Source: CAZKCI01 sp964551475 (GTDB taxonomy: Bacteria; Auribacterota; Erginobacteria; Erginobacterales; CAZKCI01). Taken from it: 64,000 nucleotides of DNA. The stretch lies in NCBI GenBank assembly GCA_964551475.1, contig CAZKCI010000117.1, forward strand, positions 1-64,000, in the 5' to 3' direction. The notes beneath the pieces were generated by a model. It did no database searches. It was not told where the DNA came from and saw only the letters and a list, made by a program, of their open reading frames with translations. Of this stretch, positions 8,401-15,955 are shown piece after piece (the stretch's first letter is position 1; every line of letters begins with the position of its first letter). The position numbers were made by a program, and so were the translations under genes.

Positions 8401-11145
8401 CTGCTCACACGCCTTCGCGCCGGCGAACAGGGCGTCCTCTGGGTCTGGGCCGACGACGAGCTCATCCTCGCCTCCTCCCAGGACGGCAGCGTCTACGTCT
8501 GGCAGGCCCCGGCCACCCTCAAGGAACTGCGCTCCTCCGGTCTCCCCGGCCCGACGCCTTTCGGGGGTCGGCCCCGCTTCGCCCCAACTCCCTCGGGCCG
8601 TGGAGGATCGACGGTTGACCGGGACGACTTCTCCTCACGCCAGCCCACTCCCTTCCACTGGGACTATAAGCCCACGCCGATGCCCTTCGACCCGGCCAAG
8701 AAGACGATCGACTACCCTCTCCTCGACGACACCTACAAGAAGATCTACAAGGACCTCTTCGGGATCATCCTGACCACTCCCACGCCCCCGCCCACGCCCA
8801 TTGCCACGAGGACGCCGGAAGCAGTGCCGACCGGTTCTCCCGGCGGGACGCCGACGGGCGGCGCCGTGGTGATCAACGAGATCAACTGGTTCGGGACTCA
8901 AGCCGCCGTTGATGGCGAATGGATCGAACTCTACAATAGCGGTTCGTCTGCGGTTGATCTGGACGGATGGAAGATCGTCAATTCCACGCAAGGCTGGACT
9001 GCCCCGATCGGAAGTGGGGTCAGTATCTCCTCTGGGGGATACCTAGTGATCGCCCGTCGTCCCGATATCACGAACCTAGCGGAATATCTTTACGACAACT
9101 ACAACTTCGGTGTGACCGGCGATAGCGTCTCTCTTCTCGACGATGCCGGTACACCCAAGGATACGGTCAATTGCTCCAACGGCTGGTTCGCGGGCTTGAC
9201 GCTGGGTGTATCCATGGAACGGATCAATGCCTCTGTCAGCGGGGACTCTTCCAGCAACTGGTCTGATGCCTTGCCCACCGCCACATATTCGGGCGATAAC
9301 CGTGGCACTCCGCGGGCTAAGAACTCCGTCACGTCCTCCGAAGCCGCCTCATCATTCTCCTCGGCCTCCGGCGTGACCGGCGTGGCCACGCAGAATCTGA
9401 AGCTCCTGGACTACGCCGAGTGGATCGACTTCGAAACGGGGAACTACTTCAAGCTCTTCGAGTGGGACCTCTCCAAGTATCCGAAGTCGGCCGCCCAGTT
9501 CGACTATCTCCCCAACTCCGCCTTCCTCTTCCTCGCCACCGGCTTCCGCCCCTCCGCCGAGTATTTCTGCAAGAACCTCCTCGCCCTGGTCCGGGATAAC
9601 GGCCTGGACTGGGCGGGCGAGGAGACCTGCCGCTACATCGCCGACGTCGCCGAAGCCTACGCCGCCATGCGCGCGGCGGGATTCTTCACCCGCCTCGAGC
9701 GCCGCGAGATTGAGGACGCCTTCGTCAAGCTGGCCTTGAAAGCGCGGGAGACCTACAACTACGGCAATTTCGCCCAAGGAATCGTTTGCGGTCTGAACGC
9801 CGCCGTCGGCTATATCGTCGGCGGGAAGCAGGGGAAGGAGATGATCGCCTGGTCGAGCCAGCTCCTCTCCTACGACGACACCTGGACCCTGCCCGAGGAC
9901 TCCCGCCACTACCAGGGTCTCTTCCTTCGGGAAACCCTCCGGGTGGCCCTCTATTCCAACGGGATGAACATCCCGGACAAGGACGAAGAGGGCAAGGCCT
10001 GGAAGGACAACTTCATCCGCCAGATCAACTGGATCATCGACACCTTCCCCGGGAACGGCTTTTGCCCCAGCTACGGGCGCGACTACCGCCAGAACTATAT
10101 CGACCACTACATGATGCCGCTGATCGTCGCCACCACGGTTCTCGACGACGGTGATCCCGCCCACCAGCGGTTGGCCCGGGAGGCGAAGTGGCTCATGGAG
10201 AAGATGTTCTACTACGGGACCCATCACACCGTCGGTCCCTACGGCCAGAATACGAAGGGCTATGAGGCGGTCCAGTGGGGGCCATTCGCCATCCTCCTCA
10301 ATCCCATCTACCTCTGGTGGTATCTGAACGAGGACATCGAGCCGCTCGCCCCGGATGCCTCCCTCCACGGCAGCCAGGTGGTCTATCGCGACCGCATGCC
10401 GGAGGGCGCCATCGCCAGCGTCTACGACGCGAGCGTGAAACAGCTCAAAACCCAGATGGACAAGATCGTCCATCGCTCGGGCTGGGCTGAGGACGCCCTC
10501 TTCGCCCTGATCGATCCGGCCTACCCGGCAGCCAAGAACGGGGACAACAAGCACAACCTGGCCGGGAACCTCTTGAGCCTCTCCTACGGCCCGGAGGAGT
10601 TCCTGACCGGCCTCACCCTGTCCTTCTGGAACGGGGAGAAGAAGCGGGTCAACGTTGCCGACATTCTCGACGACTACACCGGCGCGACTCTCGCCTCCTG
10701 GGAAGACAACGAGAAGTTCTCCCGCTCCGTGACCAAGCTCAAGGACAAGCGGGGATCCTGGACGCGGGAGGTCACCCTCTACAAGACCGAGGACATTCGC
10801 CTCGAAGTGAAGGACACCCTCTCCAAGGGCGGATCGGTCTGGTGGCATCTCCAGGGGACTCCGCAGTGGGGGACGAACGAGGTCGCCCTCGACGTGAACG
10901 GCACCCAGCTCAAGGTCTCCTGGGAGGGCGCGGAAGACGCGACCCATCGCGACGTCGACTCCTGGTCGGAGAAGGATCCGCTCCAGCGCTGGTGCTACTC
11001 GGGCAATCCCGACCGGGAGTTGAAGCTCTCCCGTCCCGTCGCCGGGACGATCATCACGATCTTCCGGGGCGTGAAGATCACCCCCCCCGCGCCCCAGCCC
11101 TCCGCCTCGCCATCGGCCGTCGAGGATGAGATCCCGGGGATGTGA
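5422..11145 (+). CDS. Giant exported mosaic protein: two beta-propellers, lamin-tail domain and polysaccharide-lyase-like C-terminus
   Basis: The start at 5422 is chosen because it gives a normal signal peptide (MTIRRAIFAATLL, about residues 1-25); the frame upstream is intergenic repeat. The order in the 1,907 residues is: a YPLIEEAYRQVYRQLFGI segment (about 132-150); a Pro/Thr/Ser linker; a first block of about 40-residue propeller-like repeats with YGAS..YIYVWNR (about 206-500); a second linker; a beta-rich carbohydrate-binding-like region (about 580-726); a second propeller block (about 744-1030); a second copy of the first segment (YPLLDDTYKKIYKDLFGI, about 1095-1115); a lamin-tail domain with VVINEINWFG and EWIELYN (about 1150-1300); a helical region (about 1327-1660); and a beta-rich end. 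Helices followed by beta-sandwich recalls alpha/alpha-toroid polysaccharide lyases, which is inference only. The paired segment, linker and propeller suggest an internal duplication. Probably surface-exposed. Confidence 0.75.
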   Translation: MTIRRAIFAATLLSVGGAAWLLRAESGPSDPNLPPIPSWFAPRLTAPSPTPYAFVSTPAPTPSPDPDSSRWVPSDDHFSAFGPRRARVSGSSMLKKVGDPKEVTIIKPGSPPVTYDDYEEKDYETEDKTIAYPLIEEAYRQVYRQLFGIELTTPTPASSPGPTAEPTTEPSAGPTGAPTAPPVDTPSPIETPTPSPSPSPVPSPFDLVAVLNGASPMWSVYADQNRIYGASGNGSISIWDRSGLSFNTTVFPPGSPQDMYSTASFDRLFVGGNRNGSTYVWSWDLNDQLSFKTTLAPSGGIIFSVFADSDYIYAASEDQNIYVWDAASFSLQTILANGTDQMASVYADSQFIYGASANSYIYVWNRNNLGFNTAWTSSSLVMSSVTADSQYIYGGSEDRNIYVWNRSDFSPKTPLTGATNDIESVASDERAYVYGASFDSEVYVWSPQSSSFSEFTLPEWTSVTTPMHSVFADRYLPGDGITHYIFGANDDGNIYVWLAERTPTPTPEATATPSPVGFRTPTPSPSPSPTPEGFKTPTPSPLPTSSPSPTQIPSPSPTSSPITPTPTPIPAASPAPTAINRLLDPEFDEWSSQSETYYWVVKYQGAPGTWSQTTYAWTADYAGDFYNSDSVPAWVYQTGLSVESAATYHGSFYVKGWGTARVGINDSGGWSYSSPTIFNDSGWTLVEYSKASSYTSSTASLALEVTNCSGGPLTVDSAWFSDEERPEPGPFSPARSRREAFDLLAKLSGGEGWMFSVAADSTSIYGASEDKSIYVWDRSTRSLQAALTGPSDAVLSVYADPSPSGYVYGASRDNRIYIWEKTGWTLKMSLGIGRWPIESVWADADYIYGASSDHYIYVWNRSDFSFKTKLAQPEKRPGPGGIMISVTGDAAHVYGGSGDFDDTLYVWKRADFSVLTVFKAGADDLNSISSFNGSLYVANADGTIRVYDAASLAPVKVLSQSTGGMTSVAPASDYLYAGNSNGSVYAWERRGYSLLTRLRAGEQGVLWVWADDELILASSQDGSVYVWQAPATLKELRSSGLPGPTPFGGRPRFAPTPSGRGGSTVDRDDFSSRQPTPFHWDYKPTPMPFDPAKKTIDYPLLDDTYKKIYKDLFGIILTTPTPPPTPIATRTPEAVPTGSPGGTPTGGAVVINEINWFGTQAAVDGEWIELYNSGSSAVDLDGWKIVNSTQGWTAPIGSGVSISSGGYLVIARRPDITNLAEYLYDNYNFGVTGDSVSLLDDAGTPKDTVNCSNGWFAGLTLGVSMERINASVSGDSSSNWSDALPTATYSGDNRGTPRAKNSVTSSEAASSFSSASGVTGVATQNLKLLDYAEWIDFETGNYFKLFEWDLSKYPKSAAQFDYLPNSAFLFLATGFRPSAEYFCKNLLALVRDNGLDWAGEETCRYIADVAEAYAAMRAAGFFTRLERREIEDAFVKLALKARETYNYGNFAQGIVCGLNAAVGYIVGGKQGKEMIAWSSQLLSYDDTWTLPEDSRHYQGLFLRETLRVALYSNGMNIPDKDEEGKAWKDNFIRQINWIIDTFPGNGFCPSYGRDYRQNYIDHYMMPLIVATTVLDDGDPAHQRLAREAKWLMEKMFYYGTHHTVGPYGQNTKGYEAVQWGPFAILLNPIYLWWYLNEDIEPLAPDASLHGSQVVYRDRMPEGAIASVYDASVKQLKTQMDKIVHRSGWAEDALFALIDPAYPAAKNGDNKHNLAGNLLSLSYGPEEFLTGLTLSFWNGEKKRVNVADILDDYTGATLASWEDNEKFSRSVTKLKDKRGSWTREVTLYKTEDIRLEVKDTLSKGGSVWWHLQGTPQWGTNEVALDVNGTQLKVSWEGAEDATHRDVDSWSEKDPLQRWCYSGNPDRELKLSRPVAGTIITIFRGVKITPPAPQPSASPSAVEDEIPGM

Positions 11146-11229
11146 GGTCTTAGAATGCCGCTCCGGCCCGGTATATTGAACAGACGATTGAATAGGATTG
11201 GATAGGATAAAAACAGACCAGCCGGACAA

Positions 11230-11455
11230 ACCCATCCTATTCAATCATCTATTAAAACGCCAAGCCCATTCGTGCAAATTCCCGCCTCCGCCCCGACAAG
11301 TCGGGGCTATGGCGGGCAAGCGTGTCAATTCGTGGAAATCATTAGCCGAGTTTCCGCCAAGCTCATTTGCGCCCCGTTCGCGGTGAAAGCACCGCGTCGA
11401 ATTATTTTGAGTCCATCTCGTCCATATTGTCCATTATGTCCATCCCGTCCATTCA
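11230..11455. repeat. Repeat mosaic with a 9-bp GTCCATNNN array
   Basis: The 355-bp gap after the giant protein holds GCCAAGCCCATTCGTG and ATTCGTGGAAATCAT modules (11262-11345), split by an inserted GC-rich palindromic piece (11280-11320). Five GTCCATNNN units follow at 11411-11455. No gene is seen. Confidence 0.75.
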
Positions 11456-11500
11456 GCCCCCCTGCCTATCCGCAGATCGCCCGCTAACCTGGAGACTCCC

Positions 11501-12181
11501 GTGAAAGACGAGACCCCGCCCGCCGCCGATCCCCGCGACCCCGAATTCCAGCGCTGGAAATACGTCACCCTGCGCCTGAAGGCCCCCATCCGCACCGACG
11601 AGGCCTACCTGGTGGACCTCGGGCAAGGCAAGGTCTGGATCCCGCTCTCCGCCATCCGGGCCACCCGCCGCGTCGAGCACGGCATCTTCGAGATCGAGGT
11701 CCGCGAGGACGCGATCCAGGAGAAGCGCAAGGAGATGCGCAAGCTCAAGGAGAAGGCGACCGGCGTCAAGGGATCGATCCTCGGGGACGTGGTCGCCGTG
11801 AAGGGGAAGATCGTCGAGGAGAACGACGAGTATCTGCGTATCTCCTGCCAGGGGAAGGAGATGGCTATCCCCCGCGTCTGCTTCGCCGAATGCAACCGCT
11901 CGCCCGACGGGACCTGCGACTTTGTGATCCAGAAGGATTACTATTCCTACGCGCTGCGCTCCTCTGCCGCCGCCGCGTCCGCCGCCGCCGAGGCGACCGT
12001 CGAGGTGGACCTGGTCCGCGAGACCGACCGCGCCTATCTCTTCTCGGTCCAAGGAAGGGAGATCTGGTTTCCCAAGCGCCAGGTGGTCTCGATCAAGGAG
12101 CTGGAGGGGAACCGCCGCCAGATAGTCGTCCCCGCCGAGTTCTGGCGCTTCAAGGTGGAGGGCGGGGGGGAGATACAGTAA
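11501..12181 (+). CDS. Unassigned cytoplasmic protein with duplicated TDxAYL...WxP segments
   Basis: This 226-residue protein has no signal peptide or membrane helix. Two stretches resemble each other: TDEAYLVDLGQGKVWIPLSA (about 28-47) and TDRAYLFSVQGREIWFPKRQ (about 176-195). Between them lies a charged helix (about 66-88, Lys/Glu/Arg-rich) and a segment with VAVKGKIVEENDEYLRI. The repeated pattern, residue to alter, hydrophobic strand, then W-[IF]-P-[KL], is often seen in small nucleic-acid-associated proteins, but I cannot assign a family. No Shine-Dalgarno is clear, and the upstream gap is repeat. A rho-independent terminator follows the gene at 12212-12249. Confidence 0.6.
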   Translation: MKDETPPAADPRDPEFQRWKYVTLRLKAPIRTDEAYLVDLGQGKVWIPLSAIRATRRVEHGIFEIEVREDAIQEKRKEMRKLKEKATGVKGSILGDVVAVKGKIVEENDEYLRISCQGKEMAIPRVCFAECNRSPDGTCDFVIQKDYYSYALRSSAAAASAAAEATVEVDLVRETDRAYLFSVQGREIWFPKRQVVSIKELEGNRRQIVVPAEFWRFKVEGGGEIQ

Positions 12182-12211
12182 AAGCAATGGAAGCGATCAG
12201 TCGACAGTGAT

Positions 12212-12249
12212 CAGGGGAAAATCGTTTTTCCCCCTGTTTTCTTTTTTTC
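12212..12249 (+). terminator. Rho-independent terminator after the 11501 gene
   Basis: CAGGGGAAAA, a 3-nt loop region and TTTTTCCCCCTG form a hairpin with one bulge, followed by a T-rich tract (TTTTCTTTTTTT). It lies 31 bp after the stop codon. Confidence 0.75.
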
Positions 12250-12361
12250 TCTTGTTGCCCTGGTTGCTTTTGTTTTCCTTGTTTACCTTGTTTCCTTTGT
12301 TTCCCTTTTTTCCTTCAGCCTTCAGTCTTCAGCCTTCAGTCTTGAGTCCTCAACCTTCAGC
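12250..12361. repeat. 9-bp and 7-bp tandem repeats entering a coding end
   Basis: A period-9 array of CTTGTTTCC-type units (about 12252-12305) is followed by a period-7 array of CCTTCAG/TCTTCAG units (12312-12361). The 7-bp array runs into the 3' end of the minus-strand gene that stops at 12322, where it is translated as an LKVEDSRLKAED-like repeat. Confidence 0.8.
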
Positions 12362-13440
12362 CTGTTTATTATTTCCCTGACCCCCGGATACAGCTTCCAG
12401 ATCTCCTCGATCAGTCCCGCTCCCTTTCCGCAGGCTTCCTCTCGGGTCCAGATCCTGGCCGGCAGGAAGGCGTCCCAGGTATACGGCGTCTTTTCCAGCA
12501 TTCCCCGCGCCTCTTCCGCCCGTTTCCGAATCGCCGTATCCGTGTCTTTCTCCCGGGAAAGGCATGACCGGATCGGGAGGCGGTTCTCGAGGTTGTAAAA
12601 CCAGAAGGTATCCAGGAATTCAGCGCCGGCGCTCTCCAGCGCCTCCAGCGACGGATTGAGCTTCTCGTCCGCGATCAACCCGTAGTAGCGTTCCCGCGCC
12701 TCCCGGGCCGCAAATCCGATGTAGAGCCCGGCCAGTATGAAATCGTTGGTCGCCATGACCCGGAAGGAAACCTCCTGTCCCGGGCCCTTTTCGGCGCCGA
12801 CGCCGAAGGCGGTGGTGACATAGGCCGTAGTGTAGTCGGCATGCGAGATCACCGGACCGGGGATCGGTTCCCTCTCTCGATCCATCTTTTTCCGCAGGAG
12901 AACGCTCGCCTCCTCCAGGGTTTTCTTCAGGGCGAAGATGGTGTCGAAATCGGCGGCGGCGAAGCCGCTCCAGATGATCTCTTCTCCTTCGATTTCGGGC
13001 ATCAGATAGACGGAGTAGAGTTCCTGCAGGCGCCCGCGGTCGACCAGTGTCATCTCGGCCAGGAGTTCAGACAGATTCACCCCCGCGTGTTCTTCGAAGA
13101 TCTCGCGAATATTCTCCACGCAGGTCTTGATCTTGCGCAGGCGCAGGGTGGGGATGTAACCGGCCTTCGACCCCAGGTATTGCTTGATTTCCCCCCAAAG
13201 GTTTATGATCTCCGCTTTGCGCTCTTCCGGAAGTTCTTTGGCCGTCCAGACCTCCGCCATCCGGCGGGTGAAATTGGTCGGATTGGTGGCGCTTTCCTCG
13301 CGGGGCAGGTTTTTGGCTAAAACCTTCCCCAGGGCGGAGAAGGCGAAGTGCCCGGCCTGGGCGATCTCCTCCTTGTCTCGGAGAGAGAGCGCCGTCAGCA
13401 TCAGGTCCACCGAGCCGGGATCGATTTTCAAACGAGCCAT
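12322..13440 (-). CDS. Unassigned 372-residue cytoplasmic protein
   Basis: I do not recognise a family. The protein is soluble and mainly helical, with no signal peptide. Features are an N-terminal MARLKIDPGSVDLMLTALSL, a middle segment ADYTTAYVTTAFGVGAEKGP (about 203-222) that could be a beta-hairpin or loop, and several charged helices. The last dozen residues are encoded by the intergenic 7-bp repeat, so the original C-terminus probably ended near REIINR and the repeat has extended it. It is the only minus-strand gene in the first 20 kb. No ribosome binding site is evident before the ATG at 13440. Codon use and GC match its neighbours. Confidence 0.6.
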   Translation of the reverse strand: MARLKIDPGSVDLMLTALSLRDKEEIAQAGHFAFSALGKVLAKNLPREESATNPTNFTRRMAEVWTAKELPEERKAEIINLWGEIKQYLGSKAGYIPTLRLRKIKTCVENIREIFEEHAGVNLSELLAEMTLVDRGRLQELYSVYLMPEIEGEEIIWSGFAAADFDTIFALKKTLEEASVLLRKKMDREREPIPGPVISHADYTTAYVTTAFGVGAEKGPGQEVSFRVMATNDFILAGLYIGFAAREARERYYGLIADEKLNPSLEALESAGAEFLDTFWFYNLENRLPIRSCLSREKDTDTAIRKRAEEARGMLEKTPYTWDAFLPARIWTREEACGKGAGLIEEIWKLYPGVREIINRLKVEDSRLKAED

Positions 13441-13454
13441 GTCGGGACAGGATA

Positions 13455-13556
13455 GGAGGCATGGAGTATTGGAGTGATGGAGTACTGGGTTATCGGGACC
13501 GCAGCCTGCTTTCCATACTCCATTACTCCACTACTCCAGTACTCCAGGACTCCTCT
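13455..13556. repeat. Facing TGGAGTAN / NNTACTCC tandem repeats
   Basis: TGGAGTAT/TGGAGTGA/TGGAGTAC units (about 13461-13490) are followed by five 8-bp units ending in ACTCC (about 13515-13555). The two arrays are roughly reverse complements, so single-stranded nucleic acid here could fold into a long imperfect hairpin. Confidence 0.7.
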
Positions 13557-13575
13557 GTTGTTGCCCCTTTGCGTC

Positions 13576-13602
13576 TTGGCGTGGGATTGTCGTTAGTATA
13601 AT
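13576..13602 (+). promoter_or_regulatory. Putative sigma-70-type promoter for the GT9 gene
   Basis: A perfect TATAAT lies at 13597-13602, with TTGGCG at 13576-13581 as a weak -35 at 15 bp spacing. It is about 30 bp upstream of the glycosyltransferase start. The AT-rich patch stands out in GC-rich surroundings. Confidence 0.4.
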
Positions 13603-13632
13603 ATATATCGCCGGGAAGTTCTATCGTTCGAA

Positions 13633-14760
13633 ATGACGACCACCGAACCGATCAAATCCGACTGCCGTTTCTACCGGGGCGACCGTCCCTGCTCGCTGCA
13701 CAAGCGGGAAGGCGTGAAATGCTCCGCCTGTTCTCATTACGCCCCCTTTGCCGAGAAGATCCTGATCGTCAAGCTGGAGGCGATGGGGGACGTCCTGCGC
13801 ACTACCTCCATCCTCCCCGGCCTCCGTAAAAAGTATCCTTCCGCCCAGATCACCTGGATCACGGCCCCCTCCGCCCTTCCCCTCTTCCCCGGCAATCCTT
13901 ATGTCGATCGCGTTCTCCCGCTTCTCCCGGACGGGCTTCTCTGCGTTCTCTCGGAAACCTTCACGCTCGCCCTCAACCTCGATACCGCCCCCGTGAGCGC
14001 CTCTCTGCTGGCCCGGGCCTCGGCGAAGGAGAAACGCGGATTCTCCATCGATAAGCGTGGCCAGGTCTGCGCCTTGAGCGCTCCGGCCGAGGAATGGCTC
14101 CGGATGTCCGTCTTTGACGATGTCAAGAAGGCGAATCGCAGAACGTACCAGGAGATCATCCATGAAATCCTGGGTTTGGGCTCGCCTCCCGGAGAGATCG
14201 TCCTCAACCTTTCGGAGGAGGAGACCGCTTTCGCCCGTTCCTTGGTCGCCCGGCGGAGCCTCACTCATCCCCGCCCCTGGCTCGGCCTCAACACCGGCGG
14301 GGGGGGAAGATGGCGTTTCAAGCGCTGGAGCAAGGAGGCGACGCTCGCCCTCGCCCGTCTCTGCGCCGCCGAGTTCAACATCCGCCTCTTCCTTTTCGGC
14401 GGTCCGGAGGAGGAGGAGCGGAATGACTGGCTGATGTCCTGCGCCGGGGACATTCTTGTCGACACCGGCTGCCGGAACTCGGTCCGTGAGTTTTTCTCCC
14501 TGCTCGATCTCTGCGACCTGATCGTGACCAGCGACACGCTCGCCCTCCACGCCGCGACCGGCCTGAAGAAGAAGGTGGTCGCCCTCTTCGGCCCCACCTC
14601 CGCCGCCGAGATTGAACTCTACGGAAGGGGGGAGAAAGTGGTCGCCCCTGTTCCCTGCCGCTGCTGCTATCTCCAGGACTGCCGCGTCCAGCCTAACTGC
14701 ATGGAGTCGATCACGCCCGAGCTGGTGCTGTCCGCCATCCGCAAATTGCTGAAATCGTGA
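13633..14760 (+). CDS. Glycosyltransferase family 9 (heptosyltransferase-like) with extra cysteine clusters
   Basis: The core (about residues 43-345) fits GT9/ADP-heptose:LPS heptosyltransferase: KILIVKLEAMGDVLRTTSIL near the N-terminus, then GLNTGGGGRWRFKRW (donor-side loop), LFLFGGPEEE, and DLIVTSDTLALHAATGL with VVALFGPTS. These enzymes build lipopolysaccharide core or glycan chains on the cytoplasmic side of the inner membrane. Unusual are two cysteine groups outside the core: C-F-Y-type with CRFYRGDRPC and CSACSHY (about 11-37), and CRCCYLQDC...C (about 341-356). They could bind a metal or form a small knuckle; this is inference. A GT2 enzyme and a nucleotide-sugar pyrophosphorylase lie just downstream, suggesting a glycan biosynthesis group. 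A promoter-like TATAAT lies upstream. Confidence 0.8.
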   Translation: MTTTEPIKSDCRFYRGDRPCSLHKREGVKCSACSHYAPFAEKILIVKLEAMGDVLRTTSILPGLRKKYPSAQITWITAPSALPLFPGNPYVDRVLPLLPDGLLCVLSETFTLALNLDTAPVSASLLARASAKEKRGFSIDKRGQVCALSAPAEEWLRMSVFDDVKKANRRTYQEIIHEILGLGSPPGEIVLNLSEEETAFARSLVARRSLTHPRPWLGLNTGGGGRWRFKRWSKEATLALARLCAAEFNIRLFLFGGPEEEERNDWLMSCAGDILVDTGCRNSVREFFSLLDLCDLIVTSDTLALHAATGLKKKVVALFGPTSAAEIELYGRGEKVVAPVPCRCCYLQDCRVQPNCMESITPELVLSAIRKLLKS

Positions 14761-14926
14761 CCGCGAACTTGCCCGCCCCACGGGGCCGGGCCTCGCGTCT
14801 GCGCGCCGGCCGCTCTGCCGACTCCGCCCAAACCGCCTGGGACTTCGTCGGCTGGAACGGCAGCAATCGTGAATGGGAATAAAACAGCCGATTCGATGAT
14901 CAGAGTCCGTTGCTCCAAGTTTATTC

Positions 14927-14966
14927 GTCCATCCGGTCCATTTCGTCCATATCGTCCATGGAGTCC
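14927..14966. repeat. 9-bp GTCCATNNN array before the GT2 gene
   Basis: Four exact-register units (GTCCATCCG, GTCCATTTC, GTCCATATC, GTCCATGGA) precede the glycosyltransferase start by 13 bp. They are open in frame with the gene and would add a Ser/Ile-rich N-terminus if translated. Confidence 0.85.
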
Positions 14967-14978
14967 TATCGGCCTGAA

Positions 14979-15734
14979 ATGAAGAAGACGATTGTCATCA
15001 TCCCCACTTACAACGAGGTGGAGAACATCGCCTCCGTGGCTGCCGCCGTTCTCGCCTCTCCCGGCGATATCGAGGCCGTGGTGGTGGACGACAACTCCCC
15101 GGACGGGACAGCGGAGGCGGTTCGCCGCCTCTCTCTCCAGGATCCGCGCGTCCATCTCCTTCTGCGGACCGGCCGCCGGGGGAGGGGACTGGCGGGGCGG
15201 GAAGGCTTCCTCTGGGCGCTCGATCATGGCGCCGACTGTATCGTGGAGATGGACGGCGACGGTTCCCACAACCCCGCTGACATCCCCCGTTTCATCGCCG
15301 CGGCGGCGTCCGGCGCCGCGGTGGTGGTCGGCTCCCGTTTTCTGCCCGGGGGCGGGGTGATGGGGAGAGGGGGCTGGCGCGATTCGATCAGCCTCCTGGC
15401 CCGTTCCTATCTGCGCCTGGTCCTGGGAATCCGCATCAGCGATCCCACCTCGGGATACCGTCTCTTCACCCGTACCGCTCTCGAGGCGATCGATCCCGCG
15501 ACGCTGACCGCCGTCGACCCCTTCACCGTCGCCGAAGTTCTCTACCGCTGCCACCGGTCCAGGCTACCGATCGTGGAGATCCCCATTGTCTTCCGCGACC
15601 GGGAGAAGGGGGAATCGAAGCTCCGGGCCTCGATCCTCCTCAAGTATTTCTTCCGCGTCTTGCTCCTCCGCCTCCGGCCTGGCATTGCCACCAAGGCACA
15701 AAGACACGAAGTGAATATGGAGAAATCAAAATAG
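14979..15734 (+). CDS. Glycosyltransferase family 2, dolichol-phosphate/polyprenol-phosphate mannosyltransferase-like
   Basis: The start at 14979 is preferred because MKKTIVIIPTYNEVENI is the standard GT2/DPM1 beginning; the upstream frame is translated repeat. Key elements are the nucleotide-binding VVVDDNSPDGTAE, the DXD-like EMDGDGSHNP, and the DPM-type acceptor segment with ISDPTSGYRLFTR, followed by EIPIVFRDREKGESKL. This pattern is characteristic of polyprenol monophosphomannose synthases. No C-terminal membrane helices of the bitopic type are evident, only a hydrophobic amphipathic tail (LLKYFFRVLLLRL). It probably supplies polyprenol-linked sugars for glycan or protein glycosylation. 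The last 12 or so residues look like repeat-derived extension. Confidence 0.8.
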   Translation: MKKTIVIIPTYNEVENIASVAAAVLASPGDIEAVVVDDNSPDGTAEAVRRLSLQDPRVHLLLRTGRRGRGLAGREGFLWALDHGADCIVEMDGDGSHNPADIPRFIAAAASGAAVVVGSRFLPGGGVMGRGGWRDSISLLARSYLRLVLGIRISDPTSGYRLFTRTALEAIDPATLTAVDPFTVAEVLYRCHRSRLPIVEIPIVFRDREKGESKLRASILLKYFFRVLLLRLRPGIATKAQRHEVNMEKSK

Positions 15735-15955
15735 TGGAAGCGTGCTTCGAGTCAGATGACTTTTATTGCTTTCCGTGGGAGCGGCGTCCTCGCCGCGATT
15801 CATAGTTAATTCGCGAAATTCGCGAAATTCGTAGTTTGCCAGGCTCAGTTGCGTTCATATCGTCCATTGTGTCCATATCGTCCATACAGTCCATTGATCC
15901 CTAGTGGAAATCATTCGCCGAGCCAAGCCGGGCCAATTCGTAGGAGGACCTTGCC
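15735..15955. repeat. REP-like palindrome, ATTCGCGAA units and 9-bp array
   Basis: A GTGGGAGCGGCG...CGCCGCGAT palindrome (15777-15801) is followed by ATTCGCGAA-type units (15810-15835), five GTCCATNNN or GTTCATNNN units (15853-15897), and the GCCGAGCCAAGCCGGGCC module (15918-15935). No gene is present. The Shine-Dalgarno AGGAGG of the next gene begins directly after. Confidence 0.8.

Noticed and set aside
9352..11244. Long minus-strand frame (630 codons) opposite the giant protein
   Set aside because: It is antisense to a gene with clear domains, shows only the composition expected of the opposite strand of GC-rich coding DNA, and has no recognisable motif. The same applies to long antisense frames at 20164, 22438, 44826 and 47071.
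15853..15897. GTCCATNNN arrays as coding for a Met-Asp-x peptide on the minus strand
   Set aside because: The minus-strand frames have no ribosome binding site and end in unrelated repeat sequence; the free third triplet and varied contexts argue for DNA- or RNA-level meaning.
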